Of a stretch of DNA of 64,000 nucleotides, positions 36,601 to 45,554 are shown piece after piece. The position numbers and the translations under genes are program-made. The notes beneath the pieces were generated by a model. That model was not told the DNA's origin, made no database searches, and saw only the letters and a list, made by a program, of their open reading frames with translations. The number at the start of each line of letters is the position of its first letter. Positions within the stretch are counted from its first letter, which is position 1. Origin of the DNA: Moritella sp. PE36. GTDB lineage: Bacteria; Pseudomonadota; Gammaproteobacteria; Enterobacterales; Moritellaceae. The stretch is taken from positions 93,989-157,988 of the forward strand of contig NZ_ABCQ01000005.1 of assembly GCF_000170855.1 (NCBI RefSeq), given 5' to 3'.

Positions 36601-37611
36601 TTAAAGCCATGTTTGTAAACGAGACTTTACTTGAGCAACCGAAATGTCATCCATTAAATTAGGACCTTTCGCTCGTTGTCCCCATTCACTGTTGGGTAAA
36701 TGTTGGTGATAGACTTCTGCGACATCGTTAAGGTTATTGTAAGGGCCTGTGCGACCTGGATTGCTGTGCGCATATAATCCAATCACAGGTGTACCAACTG
36801 TGGTACTCATGTGTGCAGGGCCGGTATCCGGTGCTAATACCAAGTCGGCATGTTTTAAAATAGCGAGTAATTGTTTTAACGATGTGTCACCAACAAGGTT
36901 GTTAATCGGGGCCGTCGCAATCTGAATGATATCTTTAGCAAGTTGTTTTTCGCTGTCTGTTGGGCCGCCACAGATAGATACTTGATAATTATTTTCATGC
37001 ATATAATTGGCTATTTCAGCATAACCTTTGGTCGACCAATTACGTTCTGCTTTACTTGCTGATGGGCAAATAATAAAATTTTTCTTTTCGTGGCTTAACT
37101 GCGAATGCGCCCATAAATTATCTTGGGTTGAAAGCGGGATGTTCCATTGTGGTGGCGCGACTGGGACACCGATTGCTTCGGCAAATGCCATAAATCCATC
37201 GAGTACATGCGGTTGTGATTGGGATTTTATTTTATGGTTGGTAAATAACCACTGGCCTTCTTTGGCTCTGGCTTTATCAAAACCCCAGCGCTGTTTGGCT
37301 TTAATGCATAAACTCGCTATGCTGGCTCTGAGTGCGACTTGCATATGCAGTAGTATATCAAATTGACGGTTATTTAATTTTTTACGCAGATCTGAATAAC
37401 CTTTTAAACCCGTTTTTTTATCAAAAATAATGAATTCTACATTGTCGATGTCCCCAACTAACATGGCTTCAATTTTTCCGATAACCCAAGTGATCTTTGC
37501 GTTAGGGTATTGTCGCTGAATTGCTTGTACAACAGAAACAGCATGGCAAACATCACCAATTGCGGAAAAACGTAAAATACAGATACTCTGTGGAGGGGTC
37601 ATATTCATCAT
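36601..37611 (-). CDS. Glycosyltransferase family 9 protein (heptosyltransferase-like)
   Basis: 336 aa from ATG 37611; a longer frame to 37695 runs into the divergent kdkA. CILRFSAIGDVCHAVSVVQAIQRQYP is the ADP-heptose transferase N-terminus, and the C-terminal ADLVLAPDTGPAHMSTTVGTPVIGLYAH is the classic GT9 nucleotide-binding block. Members add heptose to the lipopolysaccharide inner core; which position this one uses is not clear. The exact start among three ATGs (37611, 37608, 37602) is uncertain. Confidence 0.88.
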   Translation of the reverse strand: MMNMTPPQSICILRFSAIGDVCHAVSVVQAIQRQYPNAKITWVIGKIEAMLVGDIDNVEFIIFDKKTGLKGYSDLRKKLNNRQFDILLHMQVALRASIASLCIKAKQRWGFDKARAKEGQWLFTNHKIKSQSQPHVLDGFMAFAEAIGVPVAPPQWNIPLSTQDNLWAHSQLSHEKKNFIICPSASKAERNWSTKGYAEIANYMHENNYQVSICGGPTDSEKQLAKDIIQIATAPINNLVGDTSLKQLLAILKHADLVLAPDTGPAHMSTTVGTPVIGLYAHSNPGRTGPYNNLNDVAEVYHQHLPNSEWGQRAKGPNLMDDISVAQVKSRLQTWL

Positions 37612-37695
37612 TTCTAGTAGTTGAATGTAAAAGGCTATTATGCAAATCGTTTGAGGTAATGTAAAATTTATCGGTGAATTATTTTTGGAGAGCAT

Positions 37696-38403
37696 ATGTT
37701 AATAAAGACACAAGGCGATCGAGTCTTATTTTTTCAGGATGAATTAAAAGATGAGATCACCCCAGAATATTTTGACGGGGCACATTGGCAACATAACAAT
37801 GCGATAATTGGATCCGCGTTTGGTCGCGGTATTACCTGGTTTTTTAAAATAAACAATGATGAGTTTGTACTACGCCATTATCACCGTGGTGGCCTTATTG
37901 CCAAGTTGATTAAAGATGCCTATGTTTATACTGGACTCAAAAATACCCGTGCATACCAAGAGTTTGTTGTTACGCAGCAACTGGTAGATAAAAATTTACC
38001 AGCGCCAAAGCCCGTTGCCGGTCAGGTCATTAAACAAGGGCTGTTTTATCAAGCTGATTTGATTACCGAGATGATCACTGGTGCTAAAGATTTAGTCGCT
38101 GTGTTAAAAGAGCGTGCGTTGAGTGATGTTGATTATCAGCAGATTGGTATTATGATCAAACGCTTTCATGATGTTAATTTATGGCACGCTGATTTAAATA
38201 CCCATAATATTATTCTCGATGGGCAAGGTAAGTGGTGGCTGATCGATTTTGATCGCTGCAAGTTTAAACCTGCTGCAGATACCTGGAAACAAGCCAATCT
38301 AGCTCGGCTTAAACGTTCTTTTGTGAAAGAACAAACTAAAGACACTGCGTTCAAATGGCAGTTGTCTGACTGGGATTTGTTAATCGCAGGTTATCAAAGT
38401 TGA
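37696..38403 (+). CDS. kdkA: 3-Deoxy-D-manno-octulosonic acid kinase
   Basis: A 235-aa kinase that phosphorylates Kdo on lipid A-Kdo. It belongs to the kinase-like superfamily: LWHADLNTHNIILD is the catalytic loop and WWLIDFDRCKF the metal-binding region, as in Haemophilus KdkA. GGAG lies five bases before the ATG. In KdkA species the Kdo phosphate replaces a second Kdo. Confidence 0.92.
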   Translation: MLIKTQGDRVLFFQDELKDEITPEYFDGAHWQHNNAIIGSAFGRGITWFFKINNDEFVLRHYHRGGLIAKLIKDAYVYTGLKNTRAYQEFVVTQQLVDKNLPAPKPVAGQVIKQGLFYQADLITEMITGAKDLVAVLKERALSDVDYQQIGIMIKRFHDVNLWHADLNTHNIILDGQGKWWLIDFDRCKFKPAADTWKQANLARLKRSFVKEQTKDTAFKWQLSDWDLLIAGYQS

Positions 38404-38497
38404 GCGAATGTTCTAACAATGAGATATTACACTGTGTCATTTCGCACTAAATGTGCGAGTATTAAGAAATCTATTATAAATCAAAGCGGTCATTTCC

Positions 38498-39163
38498 ATG
38501 AAAACCAGAGATAAGATCATTCATGCGGCACTTGAGTTGTTTAATGAATGTGGAGAGCGTAATGTCACTACCAATCATATTGCCGCGCATTTAGGCATTA
38601 GCCCTGGCAATCTTTATTATCACTTTCGTAATAAAGAAGACATTATTGACTCAATTTTTGATCAGTATGTGAATTATTTAGCTGACCATTTTCAACCTCA
38701 CAGTGAAGGTGAAGTGACATTGGAAGTGATGATGAGCTATTTAGATTCAATGTTTGAAACGATGTGGCGTTTTCGATTCTTGTATTACAGTTTACCGAGC
38801 TTGTTATCTCGAGACCCGAACTTACATAAGAAGTATTTAAAATTTCAAGAAATTTCTGCGCAGCGTGAAGTTGATCTGCTATTTTCTTTACAGAAAAATA
38901 ATGTGGTCAATATCCAGATGGAAGATCTGGACGAGTTGGCCAATTCAATTAAGGTTGTACTGGTTTCGTGGGTAAGTTATCGCACCACAATCAGTAAAGA
39001 TGCAAAAGTATATAAGACTGATATTTATCGCGGAATTCTGAAGTCACTCTTTATGATGAAACCCTATTTCACTGAGCAAGCCCTTGTTGATTATAAGCAT
39101 ATGCGTGAATATTATTTACGCTTAGCCACGGCTGAAACAGTTGTCCCTGATATTAATGGTTAA
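38498..39163 (+). CDS. TetR family transcriptional regulator
   Basis: A 221-aa protein with an N-terminal TetR HTH (NVTTNHIAAHLGISPGNLYYHFRNKEDI). The C-terminal ligand domain resembles a subgroup with WRFRFLYYSLPSLLSRDPNL, common in Vibrio and Shewanella. It is not coupled to an adjacent transporter, so its target is unclear. Confidence 0.88.
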   Translation: MKTRDKIIHAALELFNECGERNVTTNHIAAHLGISPGNLYYHFRNKEDIIDSIFDQYVNYLADHFQPHSEGEVTLEVMMSYLDSMFETMWRFRFLYYSLPSLLSRDPNLHKKYLKFQEISAQREVDLLFSLQKNNVVNIQMEDLDELANSIKVVLVSWVSYRTTISKDAKVYKTDIYRGILKSLFMMKPYFTEQALVDYKHMREYYLRLATAETVVPDING

Positions 39164-39254
39164 TTGTTTTAACGCTAGTAGATAGATGTACAATATGGTT
39201 TTTCTTATCGCTAATAATGTTGTCGATTAAGATAAACCATATTGATGATAGCCA

Positions 39255-40562
39255 CTATTTGGTATTGGCTTGATTGATCGTTTGGTTGATGTAATAGGTT
39301 AGTGTTTTCATGATCTTGCTTAGTGCGCCTTTGTTCTTCTCCACGACATTATTTGCTTGTTGACCCATCGTTACTGCAATCTCTGGTTGTGACATCAATT
39401 CATTTATCTTATTGGCCAATTCAAGCTCATCATCGACGACCGCAACGCCATTACAATCGAGTAATTGCGCCGTTACATCAGCAAAGTTAAAATAACTTGG
39501 ACCGGTAATACAGGCTTTTGATAGTGCAGCTGGTTCTAATAAGTTATGTCCACCGACTTTATCACCAATTAAACTGCCGCCCATAAAGCAGATATCACTA
39601 GCAGCGAGTAGGATCGGCATTTCACCCATACTATCCCCTAAATAAACATCGGTATTGCTTAGGTCATCAGTGGCCTGACTTTGGCTTCGTCGCTGAGTTT
39701 TCGGGAACTTACTTAAGCACAGGGTCGCAACATCATCAAAGCGTTCTGGATGGCGAGGCACTAATATTAAAACAGCATTAGTATGTTGCTGTTTTACTTT
39801 TTCAAATGCCGCCAGGACTATCTCATCTTCACCTTTATGTGTACTTGAGGCGATGACGACTGGACGTTGTTTGCCAAGTTGTTGGCGCAGTGATAAGCCG
39901 TTATTGATGATGCTCTCTGAGAATTGAATATCAAATTTAACGGTACCTGTGACAGAAAGTTGGGATTGGCTTAAGCCTAACGTTTTAAAGCGACGCTGAT
40001 CATTTTCATCCTGACATAATATATGGGTTAACTTTTGTAATGGTGCTGAAAACAATGACTGAAAACGCTGGTATTTTTGTTGCGATTTTTCAGACAAGCG
40101 CGCATTAACCACTATGGTCGGAATACCTTGGTCTTTACAAATAGTCAGCATATTAGGCCATAACTCGGTTTCCATGATTAAACACAGTGCTGGTTTCATA
40201 CGGCTAATAAACTGCTTTACCGCACAAGGATAATCAGCAGGGAAGTATCTGTGTTCAATATTGCCTGTTAAAGCTGCTACACGCTCTGCACCAGTACTTG
40301 TGGTCGTGGTGATAAGCAATGGTAGCGCTGGATACTGCTGTTGCAAGGCGTTGATAATGGGCGTTGCTGCAATCACTTCCCCAACTGACACCGCGTGGAT
40401 CCAGATTGGTTGCTGTGATTGGGCTAATTCAGGCGCGATACCGACAAACTCTTTCCAACGATCACCAATGGGCGGTTTACCTTTCTTAGTTTTTAACAAT
40501 AAAGAAAATATCAACGGTGAAGTTGCATAAAGTAGCGTGGTGTAAAGTGAGCGGCTAAGCAT
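39255..40562 (-). CDS. waaA: 3-Deoxy-D-manno-octulosonic acid transferase
   Basis: A 435-aa GT30 enzyme that adds Kdo to lipid IVA. A membrane-anchor N-terminus leads to PPIGDRWKEFVG, PIWIHAVSVGEVIAATP and AALLITTTTSTGAERV-type blocks; the C-terminal domain has VPRHPERFDDV and GGHNLLEPAALSKACITGP. With KdkA next door, a single phosphorylated Kdo is likely. Confidence 0.96.
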   Translation of the reverse strand: MLSRSLYTTLLYATSPLIFSLLLKTKKGKPPIGDRWKEFVGIAPELAQSQQPIWIHAVSVGEVIAATPIINALQQQYPALPLLITTTTSTGAERVAALTGNIEHRYFPADYPCAVKQFISRMKPALCLIMETELWPNMLTICKDQGIPTIVVNARLSEKSQQKYQRFQSLFSAPLQKLTHILCQDENDQRRFKTLGLSQSQLSVTGTVKFDIQFSESIINNGLSLRQQLGKQRPVVIASSTHKGEDEIVLAAFEKVKQQHTNAVLILVPRHPERFDDVATLCLSKFPKTQRRSQSQATDDLSNTDVYLGDSMGEMPILLAASDICFMGGSLIGDKVGGHNLLEPAALSKACITGPSYFNFADVTAQLLDCNGVAVVDDELELANKINELMSQPEIAVTMGQQANNVVEKNKGALSKIMKTLTYYINQTINQANTK

Positions 40563-40695
40563 CTGGTATTCCCTTCTGTATCAATATGAGCAATGTGATA
40601 ATATCATCATAAACTAATAGTTCGTTCTTGAATCATTAAATTCAATGTTTAGTGTGGACCTCATCGAACGAAAAAAATTATATTTAAGGTGTAGC

Positions 40696-41016
40696 ATGGA
40701 TAGTTTTAAGCATATTTCAATTAATGAAGTTCAACAATTAGTCAGCAATAGTACAGGGGTTAAAATTGTCGATATTCGCGACCCTCAATCATTTACAGAT
40801 GCACATATTGAAGATTCATTACATCTCACTGACTCAGCGTTAGGTAACTTCATGCAGCAAACTGACTTTGATGTGCCTGTTGTGGTGGTTTGTTACCATG
40901 GCCGTAGTAGCCAAGGCGCTGCGCAATATTTAGTGGAACAAGGTTTTGAAGACGTGTACAGCATGGACGGCGGGTTTGAAGCTTGGCGTCGAGAATGTGC
41001 GTTTGTGACAAAATAG
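40696..41016 (+). CDS. glpE: Thiosulfate sulfurtransferase GlpE (rhodanese)
   Basis: A 106-aa single-domain rhodanese. The active-site loop CYHGRSSQGAAQYL is very close to E. coli GlpE (CYHGNSS). The longer frame at 40645 adds an unlikely 17 residues. Eight bases separate its stop from glpG. With the sulfur-oxyanion genes far upstream, thiosulfate handling by this protein is possible but not shown. Confidence 0.95.
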   Translation: MDSFKHISINEVQQLVSNSTGVKIVDIRDPQSFTDAHIEDSLHLTDSALGNFMQQTDFDVPVVVVCYHGRSSQGAAQYLVEQGFEDVYSMDGGFEAWRRECAFVTK

Positions 41017-41024
41017 GTAATAGC

Positions 41025-41873
41025 ATGATTGAGATTGGCGTAATTAATAATCCGCGTATGGCGCAGGCTTTTGTGGATTATTTAGCAGTGCAAAAAATTG
41101 ATGCGAAAGTCGCACAGACAGACGATGGTTTTGCGATTTGTTTACCTGCGATGACCCATGTTGAAGTTGCATCGCAAGAACTTGATTTGTTTTTGGCTGA
41201 TCCTTACCAAGATAAATACCAAGCGGCCTCTTGGGATGTTGCTGATACGCGTACCGCGAACTTCAGTTATGGCTCGGGTAATATGTTGTCCAACTTTTTG
41301 ATGCATGCAGGTAAAGTGACCCTCACTATTTTTGCCTTAAGTGTGACTGTTTTTGTGGCGATGTATTTTAGTATGTTGACGCAAAATGAATTTATCTATG
41401 CTGCACTGCATTTTCCTTTTGAGTTAAGTGCCAGCTCACTGAGTGAAGTTTGGCGTTTATTTACGCCTGCGATCATGCATTTTTCAGTCTTACACCTGGT
41501 ATTTAATTTATTATGGTGGTGGTATCTTGGTGGCCAGATTGAAAACAAGCTAGGCAGTAAAAAGTTGTTACTGTTGTTTTTAGTTGCCGCGTTAATACCC
41601 AATATCGGTCAGTTTTTATTATCCGGTCCTAATTTTGGTGGTTTATCGGGTGTGGTTTATGCGCTGGTCGGTTATATTTGGTGGACTGGTTGGTTAGCGC
41701 CCGCACAAGGTATTCATTTACCTAAACCTTATGTTGGTTTTATGCTGGTTTGGCTGGTATTGGGTTTTTTCCCTATCTTTGGCCTTAATGTTGCGAATGC
41801 CGCACATGTACTTGGTTTAATGGTTGGTTGTGGCCAAGCATTTTTAGACCATAAATTTAAATCTTCTAATTAG
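41025..41873 (+). CDS. glpG: Rhomboid intramembrane serine protease GlpG
   Basis: 282 aa: a cytoplasmic N-terminal domain (about residues 1-85), then six membrane helices. The catalytic Ser is in [14 protein letters not shown] and the His in [14 protein letters not shown]; the [19 protein letters not shown] region is the family loop. AGGT precedes ATG 41025. It forms the conserved glpE-glpG pair. Confidence 0.96.
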   Translation: MIEIGVINNPRMAQAFVDYLAVQKIDAKVAQTDDGFAICLPAMTHVEVASQELDLFLADPYQDKYQAASWDVADTRTANFSYGSGNMLSNFLMHAGKVTLTIFALSVTVFVAMYFSMLTQNEFIYAALHFPFELSASSLSEVWRLFTPAIMHFSVLHLVFNLLWWWYLGGQIENKLGSKKLLLLFLVAALIPNIGQFLLSGPNFGGLSGVVYALVGYIWWTGWLAPAQGIHLPKPYVGFMLVWLVLGFFPIFGLNVANAAHVLGLMVGCGQAFLDHKFKSSN

Positions 41874-41890
41874 AAATTATCGAGAGAATA

Positions 41891-43312
41891 ATGGAAATCA
41901 TTTTACCTGACTTTAACAATGCAAAAATATTAGTCGTTGGCGATGTAATGTTAGATCGTTATTGGACGGGCGATTCGAGTCGTATTTCTCCAGAGGCACC
42001 AGTGCCTATTGTTAAAGTGAATAATGTTGAAGATCGTCCTGGTGGAGCCGCTAACGTGGCGCTTAACCTGGCGGCTTTAGGCGCGAGTGCAAAACTTTTA
42101 GGCTTGACTGGTAATGATGAAGCTGCACAAGCGCTATGCGGTAAAATGAATGCTGTCGATGTTATTTGTGATTTTTTGCAATTAGATGATTACCCAACGA
42201 TCACTAAATTACGGGTATTAAGCCGTGGCCAGCAAGTGATTAGATTAGATTTTGAAGAATCTGTTGCGGCGGTGGATACACAACCGCTTGTTGCTAAAAC
42301 CATCGCTAACTTAGTCGAATATTCTGTGATGATTGTGTCGGACTATAACAAAGGCGCGTTGGTTGAAGTGCAACAAATGATCCAGGCAGCAAAGCAACAA
42401 GGCGTTAAAGTTTTTGTTGATCCAAAAGGCTGTGATTTTGAAAAATACCGTGGTGCGACTTTGCTAACGCCAAATTTATCGGAGTTTGAAGCGGTTGTTG
42501 GGCATTGTAAGAGTGAACAAGAACTGGTTGAAAAGGGCCGTCAGTTAATTGCGCAACATGATTTTGAAGCATTACTGGTTACGCGTAGTGAAAAGGGCAT
42601 GACGTTAATTCGTGCAGAGCAAGATGAGTTTCATTTACCTGCATTAGCACAAGAGGTGTATGACGTGACGGGTGCGGGTGATACGGTTATTTCAGTATTA
42701 GCTGCGGCGGTATCAGCCGGGTCATCACTCGAAGAAGCTTGCGCATTAGCAAACGCGGGGGCTAGTGTTGTGGTTGCTAAAATTGGTACGTCGACGGTAA
42801 GCCCGATTGAATTAGCTAACTCTGTTTACGGTTCTCATGAAAGTGGCTTTGGTGTATTAAGCGAAGAACAGCTAAAGATTGCGGTTAAATCGGCTAAGTT
42901 ACGTGGCGAAAATATTGTCATGACCAATGGGTGTTTTGATATTCTGCATGCGGGTCACGTGTCTTATTTAAATTCGGCGCGTAAATTAGGCCAACGTTTA
43001 ATTCTGGCGGTTAATTCCGATGCTTCTGTGCGAGGGTTGAAAGGCTCTGGTCGTCCGATCAATACTTGTGACCGTCGTATGACGGTACTTGCTGCTTTAG
43101 GTGCTGTGGATTGGGTTGTTGAATTTACAGAAGAAACACCTGAGCGCTTAATCTCTGAATTACTACCTGATGTATTAGTTAAAGGTGGCGATTACAAAGT
43201 GGAAGAGATCGCTGGACATAAACAAGTATTAGCGAATGGTGGCAAGGTTAACATCTTACAATTCGAAGATGGTTGCTCTACGACTGCGATCATTAATGCG
43301 ATTAAAGGTTAA
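41891..43312 (+). CDS. hldE: Bifunctional heptose 7-phosphate kinase/heptose 1-phosphate adenyltransferase
   Basis: A 473-aa protein of ADP-heptose synthesis for the lipopolysaccharide core. The N-terminal ribokinase domain has [16 protein letters not shown] and [18 protein letters not shown]; the C-terminal nucleotidyltransferase has [16 protein letters not shown]. It lies 17 bases after glpG. Confidence 0.97.
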   Translation: MEIILPDFNNAKILVVGDVMLDRYWTGDSSRISPEAPVPIVKVNNVEDRPGGAANVALNLAALGASAKLLGLTGNDEAAQALCGKMNAVDVICDFLQLDDYPTITKLRVLSRGQQVIRLDFEESVAAVDTQPLVAKTIANLVEYSVMIVSDYNKGALVEVQQMIQAAKQQGVKVFVDPKGCDFEKYRGATLLTPNLSEFEAVVGHCKSEQELVEKGRQLIAQHDFEALLVTRSEKGMTLIRAEQDEFHLPALAQEVYDVTGAGDTVISVLAAAVSAGSSLEEACALANAGASVVVAKIGTSTVSPIELANSVYGSHESGFGVLSEEQLKIAVKSAKLRGENIVMTNGCFDILHAGHVSYLNSARKLGQRLILAVNSDASVRGLKGSGRPINTCDRRMTVLAALGAVDWVVEFTEETPERLISELLPDVLVKGGDYKVEEIAGHKQVLANGGKVNILQFEDGCSTTAIINAIKG

Positions 43313-43365
43313 TACGATTAAAGACAATGAGTGACTAGCTGATTGTTGTGACGACGTAAATGGAT

Positions 43366-43397
43366 AAAGGAGTAGGCTACGCGGCGTACTCCTTTTT
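43366..43397. terminator. Terminator between hldE and FliL-like gene
   Basis: Nine-base stem AAAGGAGTA/TACTCCTTT flanks a GC-rich centre and runs into TTTT on the plus strand, 54 bases after hldE and between convergent genes. Confidence 0.8.
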
Positions 43398-43399
43398 TA

Positions 43400-43798
43400 T
43401 TACATTAATAAATATTTGGTAAATAATAGATTTTCAATAACGGCTTTACCGGTCTCTTGTTTCAGTAAGCTGTTCACTTCATTTTGGATCTCTTTTCTGA
43501 TCTCTTCTCGACCAGTCAGTGAACGTAAATGCTGAGGTGATTGTTGACCCAATAGTGAAATTATTTTATCTCTGATCAAGGGTTCATGCATTTCAATAAT
43601 ATCCAAACCGTCATTGTCAGCCAGCATAAATTCTACAGAAACACTGATAAAACCAATCTTGTTAGTTTCACTGGTATAGTTAGTAATAATATCGGGTTCT
43701 AAACCGAAATAAATATACACAGGTTGGTGATCGTTAGCTGATACGGCGGTGGAGAGTGAAGCTGTGACCATACTTAATAGCCAGAATAATTTATTCAT
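43400..43798 (-). CDS. Secreted FliL-like protein
   Basis: A 132-aa protein with a signal peptide (cleavage after VSA near residue 21) and a FliL-family body: YIYFGLEPDIITNY, VSVEFMLAD, RDKIISLLGQQSPQHLRSLTGREEIRKEI and ending VIENLLFTKYLLM. FliL assists the flagellar stator, but this one has no membrane helix beyond the signal and no flagellar neighbours. It is divergent from ubiC. The role is unknown. Confidence 0.8.
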   Translation of the reverse strand: MNKLFWLLSMVTASLSTAVSANDHQPVYIYFGLEPDIITNYTSETNKIGFISVSVEFMLADNDGLDIIEMHEPLIRDKIISLLGQQSPQHLRSLTGREEIRKEIQNEVNSLLKQETGKAVIENLLFTKYLLM

Positions 43799-43971
43799 TT
43801 ACCGTATCCTTAGTAAAATGAGAGATGAAAAAACAAGGTTGTGACTCAGTATACTCATTTTCAATTGATTAATTAAATAAATCAGCCAACAAGTTGCGTC
43901 CTTGCTTACAATCTTGAGCTGAATAGCAGATAATTACGCCAGATCTTGTTGTTAAAAAAGTAATTTATACT

Positions 43972-44568
43972 ATGCCTGAAAATATAAATAATAAGCGAAT
44001 AAGTTCGTTGTCGTTACCAAACTATCCGATTGGCTGTGAGTCTAAATGGCTATGGCCTACCATATTAGAAGATAGACTATCTGCGCGCCTTTATGATTGG
44101 TTAGTTGATACTGGTTCACTAACAGCAAGACTGAAACAATATTGTCAGGAATTTACTGTTGAAATATTAACGGAAGGCAATTATCCATTATCTGATGATG
44201 AAAAGATAAAATTAAATTTAGTTGAAAATGTCGGCTTTGTGCGTGAAGTATTGTTAAAACTGGACGGTACCCCTTGGGTTTTTGCGCGTAGTGTGATGCC
44301 GATTAATATGTTGACCGCGCCTGGTGGTGAATTAGAGAAATTAGGCAACCGTTCATTGGGTAGTGTGTTATTTAGTGCGCCAGATATGCAGCGCAGTGAA
44401 ATTGAGATTGCTGAGTTTGATGCTCAGAGTAACGTATATGGCTTATCTTGCCAGCTAACGTCAAGCCTGAAAACATCATTATTTGGTCGGCGTTCATGTT
44501 TCCTGCTCGGTGGGAAGTCATTACTGGTATCCGAAGTGTTTTTACCTGATGCACTGGCATATAAATAA
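43972..44568 (+). CDS. ubiC: Chorismate pyruvate-lyase
   Basis: A 198-aa enzyme that makes 4-hydroxybenzoate from chorismate at the start of ubiquinone synthesis. [46 protein letters not shown] and [11 protein letters not shown] match UbiC, including the product-binding Arg and Glu positions. It precedes ubiA by 17 bases. Confidence 0.94.
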   Translation: MPENINNKRISSLSLPNYPIGCESKWLWPTILEDRLSARLYDWLVDTGSLTARLKQYCQEFTVEILTEGNYPLSDDEKIKLNLVENVGFVREVLLKLDGTPWVFARSVMPINMLTAPGGELEKLGNRSLGSVLFSAPDMQRSEIEIAEFDAQSNVYGLSCQLTSSLKTSLFGRRSCFLLGGKSLLVSEVFLPDALAYK

Positions 44569-44585
44569 AAAAGGACGTTAAGTAT

Positions 44586-45446
44586 ATGTCGTTCATGACT
44601 GTAAAAATGAAAGATTACATCCAGCTTACTCGTGTGGATAAACCAATTGGTACCTTGCTGTTATTGTGGCCTACGTTGTGGGCGCTGTGGATAGCGGCTG
44701 AAGGATTACCAAAATTAGATGTATTGCTGGTATTTACCTTGGGTGTGATCTTAATGCGCTCGGCAGGTTGTGTTATCAATGATTTTGCCGATCGACGTGT
44801 TGATGCTCATGTAAAACGTACTGAGAATAGACCGATTGCCGCTGGACGTATATCGAGTCGTGCGGCGTTGATATTTTTCTTTGTCTTGACCTTATTGGCA
44901 TTTTTACTCGTACTCACCATGAATAAATTGACGATAATATTATCGTTTGTGGCAGTGGGTCTTGCCGCGTGTTATCCGTTTATGAAGCGCTATACGCACT
45001 TGCCACAAGTGGTATTAGGTATGGCTTTTGGTTGGGCTATTCCGATGGGGTTTGCGGCGCAATTAGATACAGTGCCTAACTATGCATGGTTATTATTTGT
45101 CGCTAATATTTTATGGACCGTGGCGTATGACACCTTATATGCCATGGTTGATCGTGATGATGATTTAAAAATTGGTATTAAGTCTACGGCGATATTATTT
45201 GCCGAAAATGACAAATTGATTGTCGGTTTATTACAGCTATCAGCATTATTATGCCTTGGTATGCTTGGCTGGATATTAGTATTACCTAGCGTGTATTTTA
45301 TGGGGTTAACGATAGTCGCTGGCTTGTTTGTTTATCAGCAGAAATTGATTGTTGATCGTGACAGAGAATCTTGTTTTAAGGCGTTTTTACATAATAATTA
45401 TGTTGGTATGGTTATGTTTGTGAGTCTGTTTTTAAGCTACTTGTAA
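44586..45446 (+). CDS. ubiA: 4-Hydroxybenzoate polyprenyltransferase
   Basis: A 286-aa membrane enzyme that attaches the isoprenoid tail in ubiquinone synthesis. The first Asp-rich motif is [19 protein letters not shown]; the second is [21 protein letters not shown]. About eight to nine membrane helices. Coupled to ubiC. Confidence 0.97.
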   Translation: MSFMTVKMKDYIQLTRVDKPIGTLLLLWPTLWALWIAAEGLPKLDVLLVFTLGVILMRSAGCVINDFADRRVDAHVKRTENRPIAAGRISSRAALIFFFVLTLLAFLLVLTMNKLTIILSFVAVGLAACYPFMKRYTHLPQVVLGMAFGWAIPMGFAAQLDTVPNYAWLLFVANILWTVAYDTLYAMVDRDDDLKIGIKSTAILFAENDKLIVGLLQLSALLCLGMLGWILVLPSVYFMGLTIVAGLFVYQQKLIVDRDRESCFKAFLHNNYVGMVMFVSLFLSYL

Positions 45447-45468
45447 GCGTTTAATGCATATCATACAC

Positions 45469-45506
45469 AATAACAAAAAAGGAGCTGCAGCTCCTTTTTT
45501 GTTATT
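45469..45506. terminator. Perfect 38-bp palindromic bidirectional terminator
   Basis: Each 19-base arm (AATAACAAAAAAGGAGCTG and its complement) is flawless, with A6 on one side and T6 on the other. It lies between convergent ubiA and plsB and serves both. Confidence 0.92.
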
Positions 45507-45554
45507 GGCAATAAGCAATCAAAGATCGCGTTATATCAACGAAATTCCCATCGC

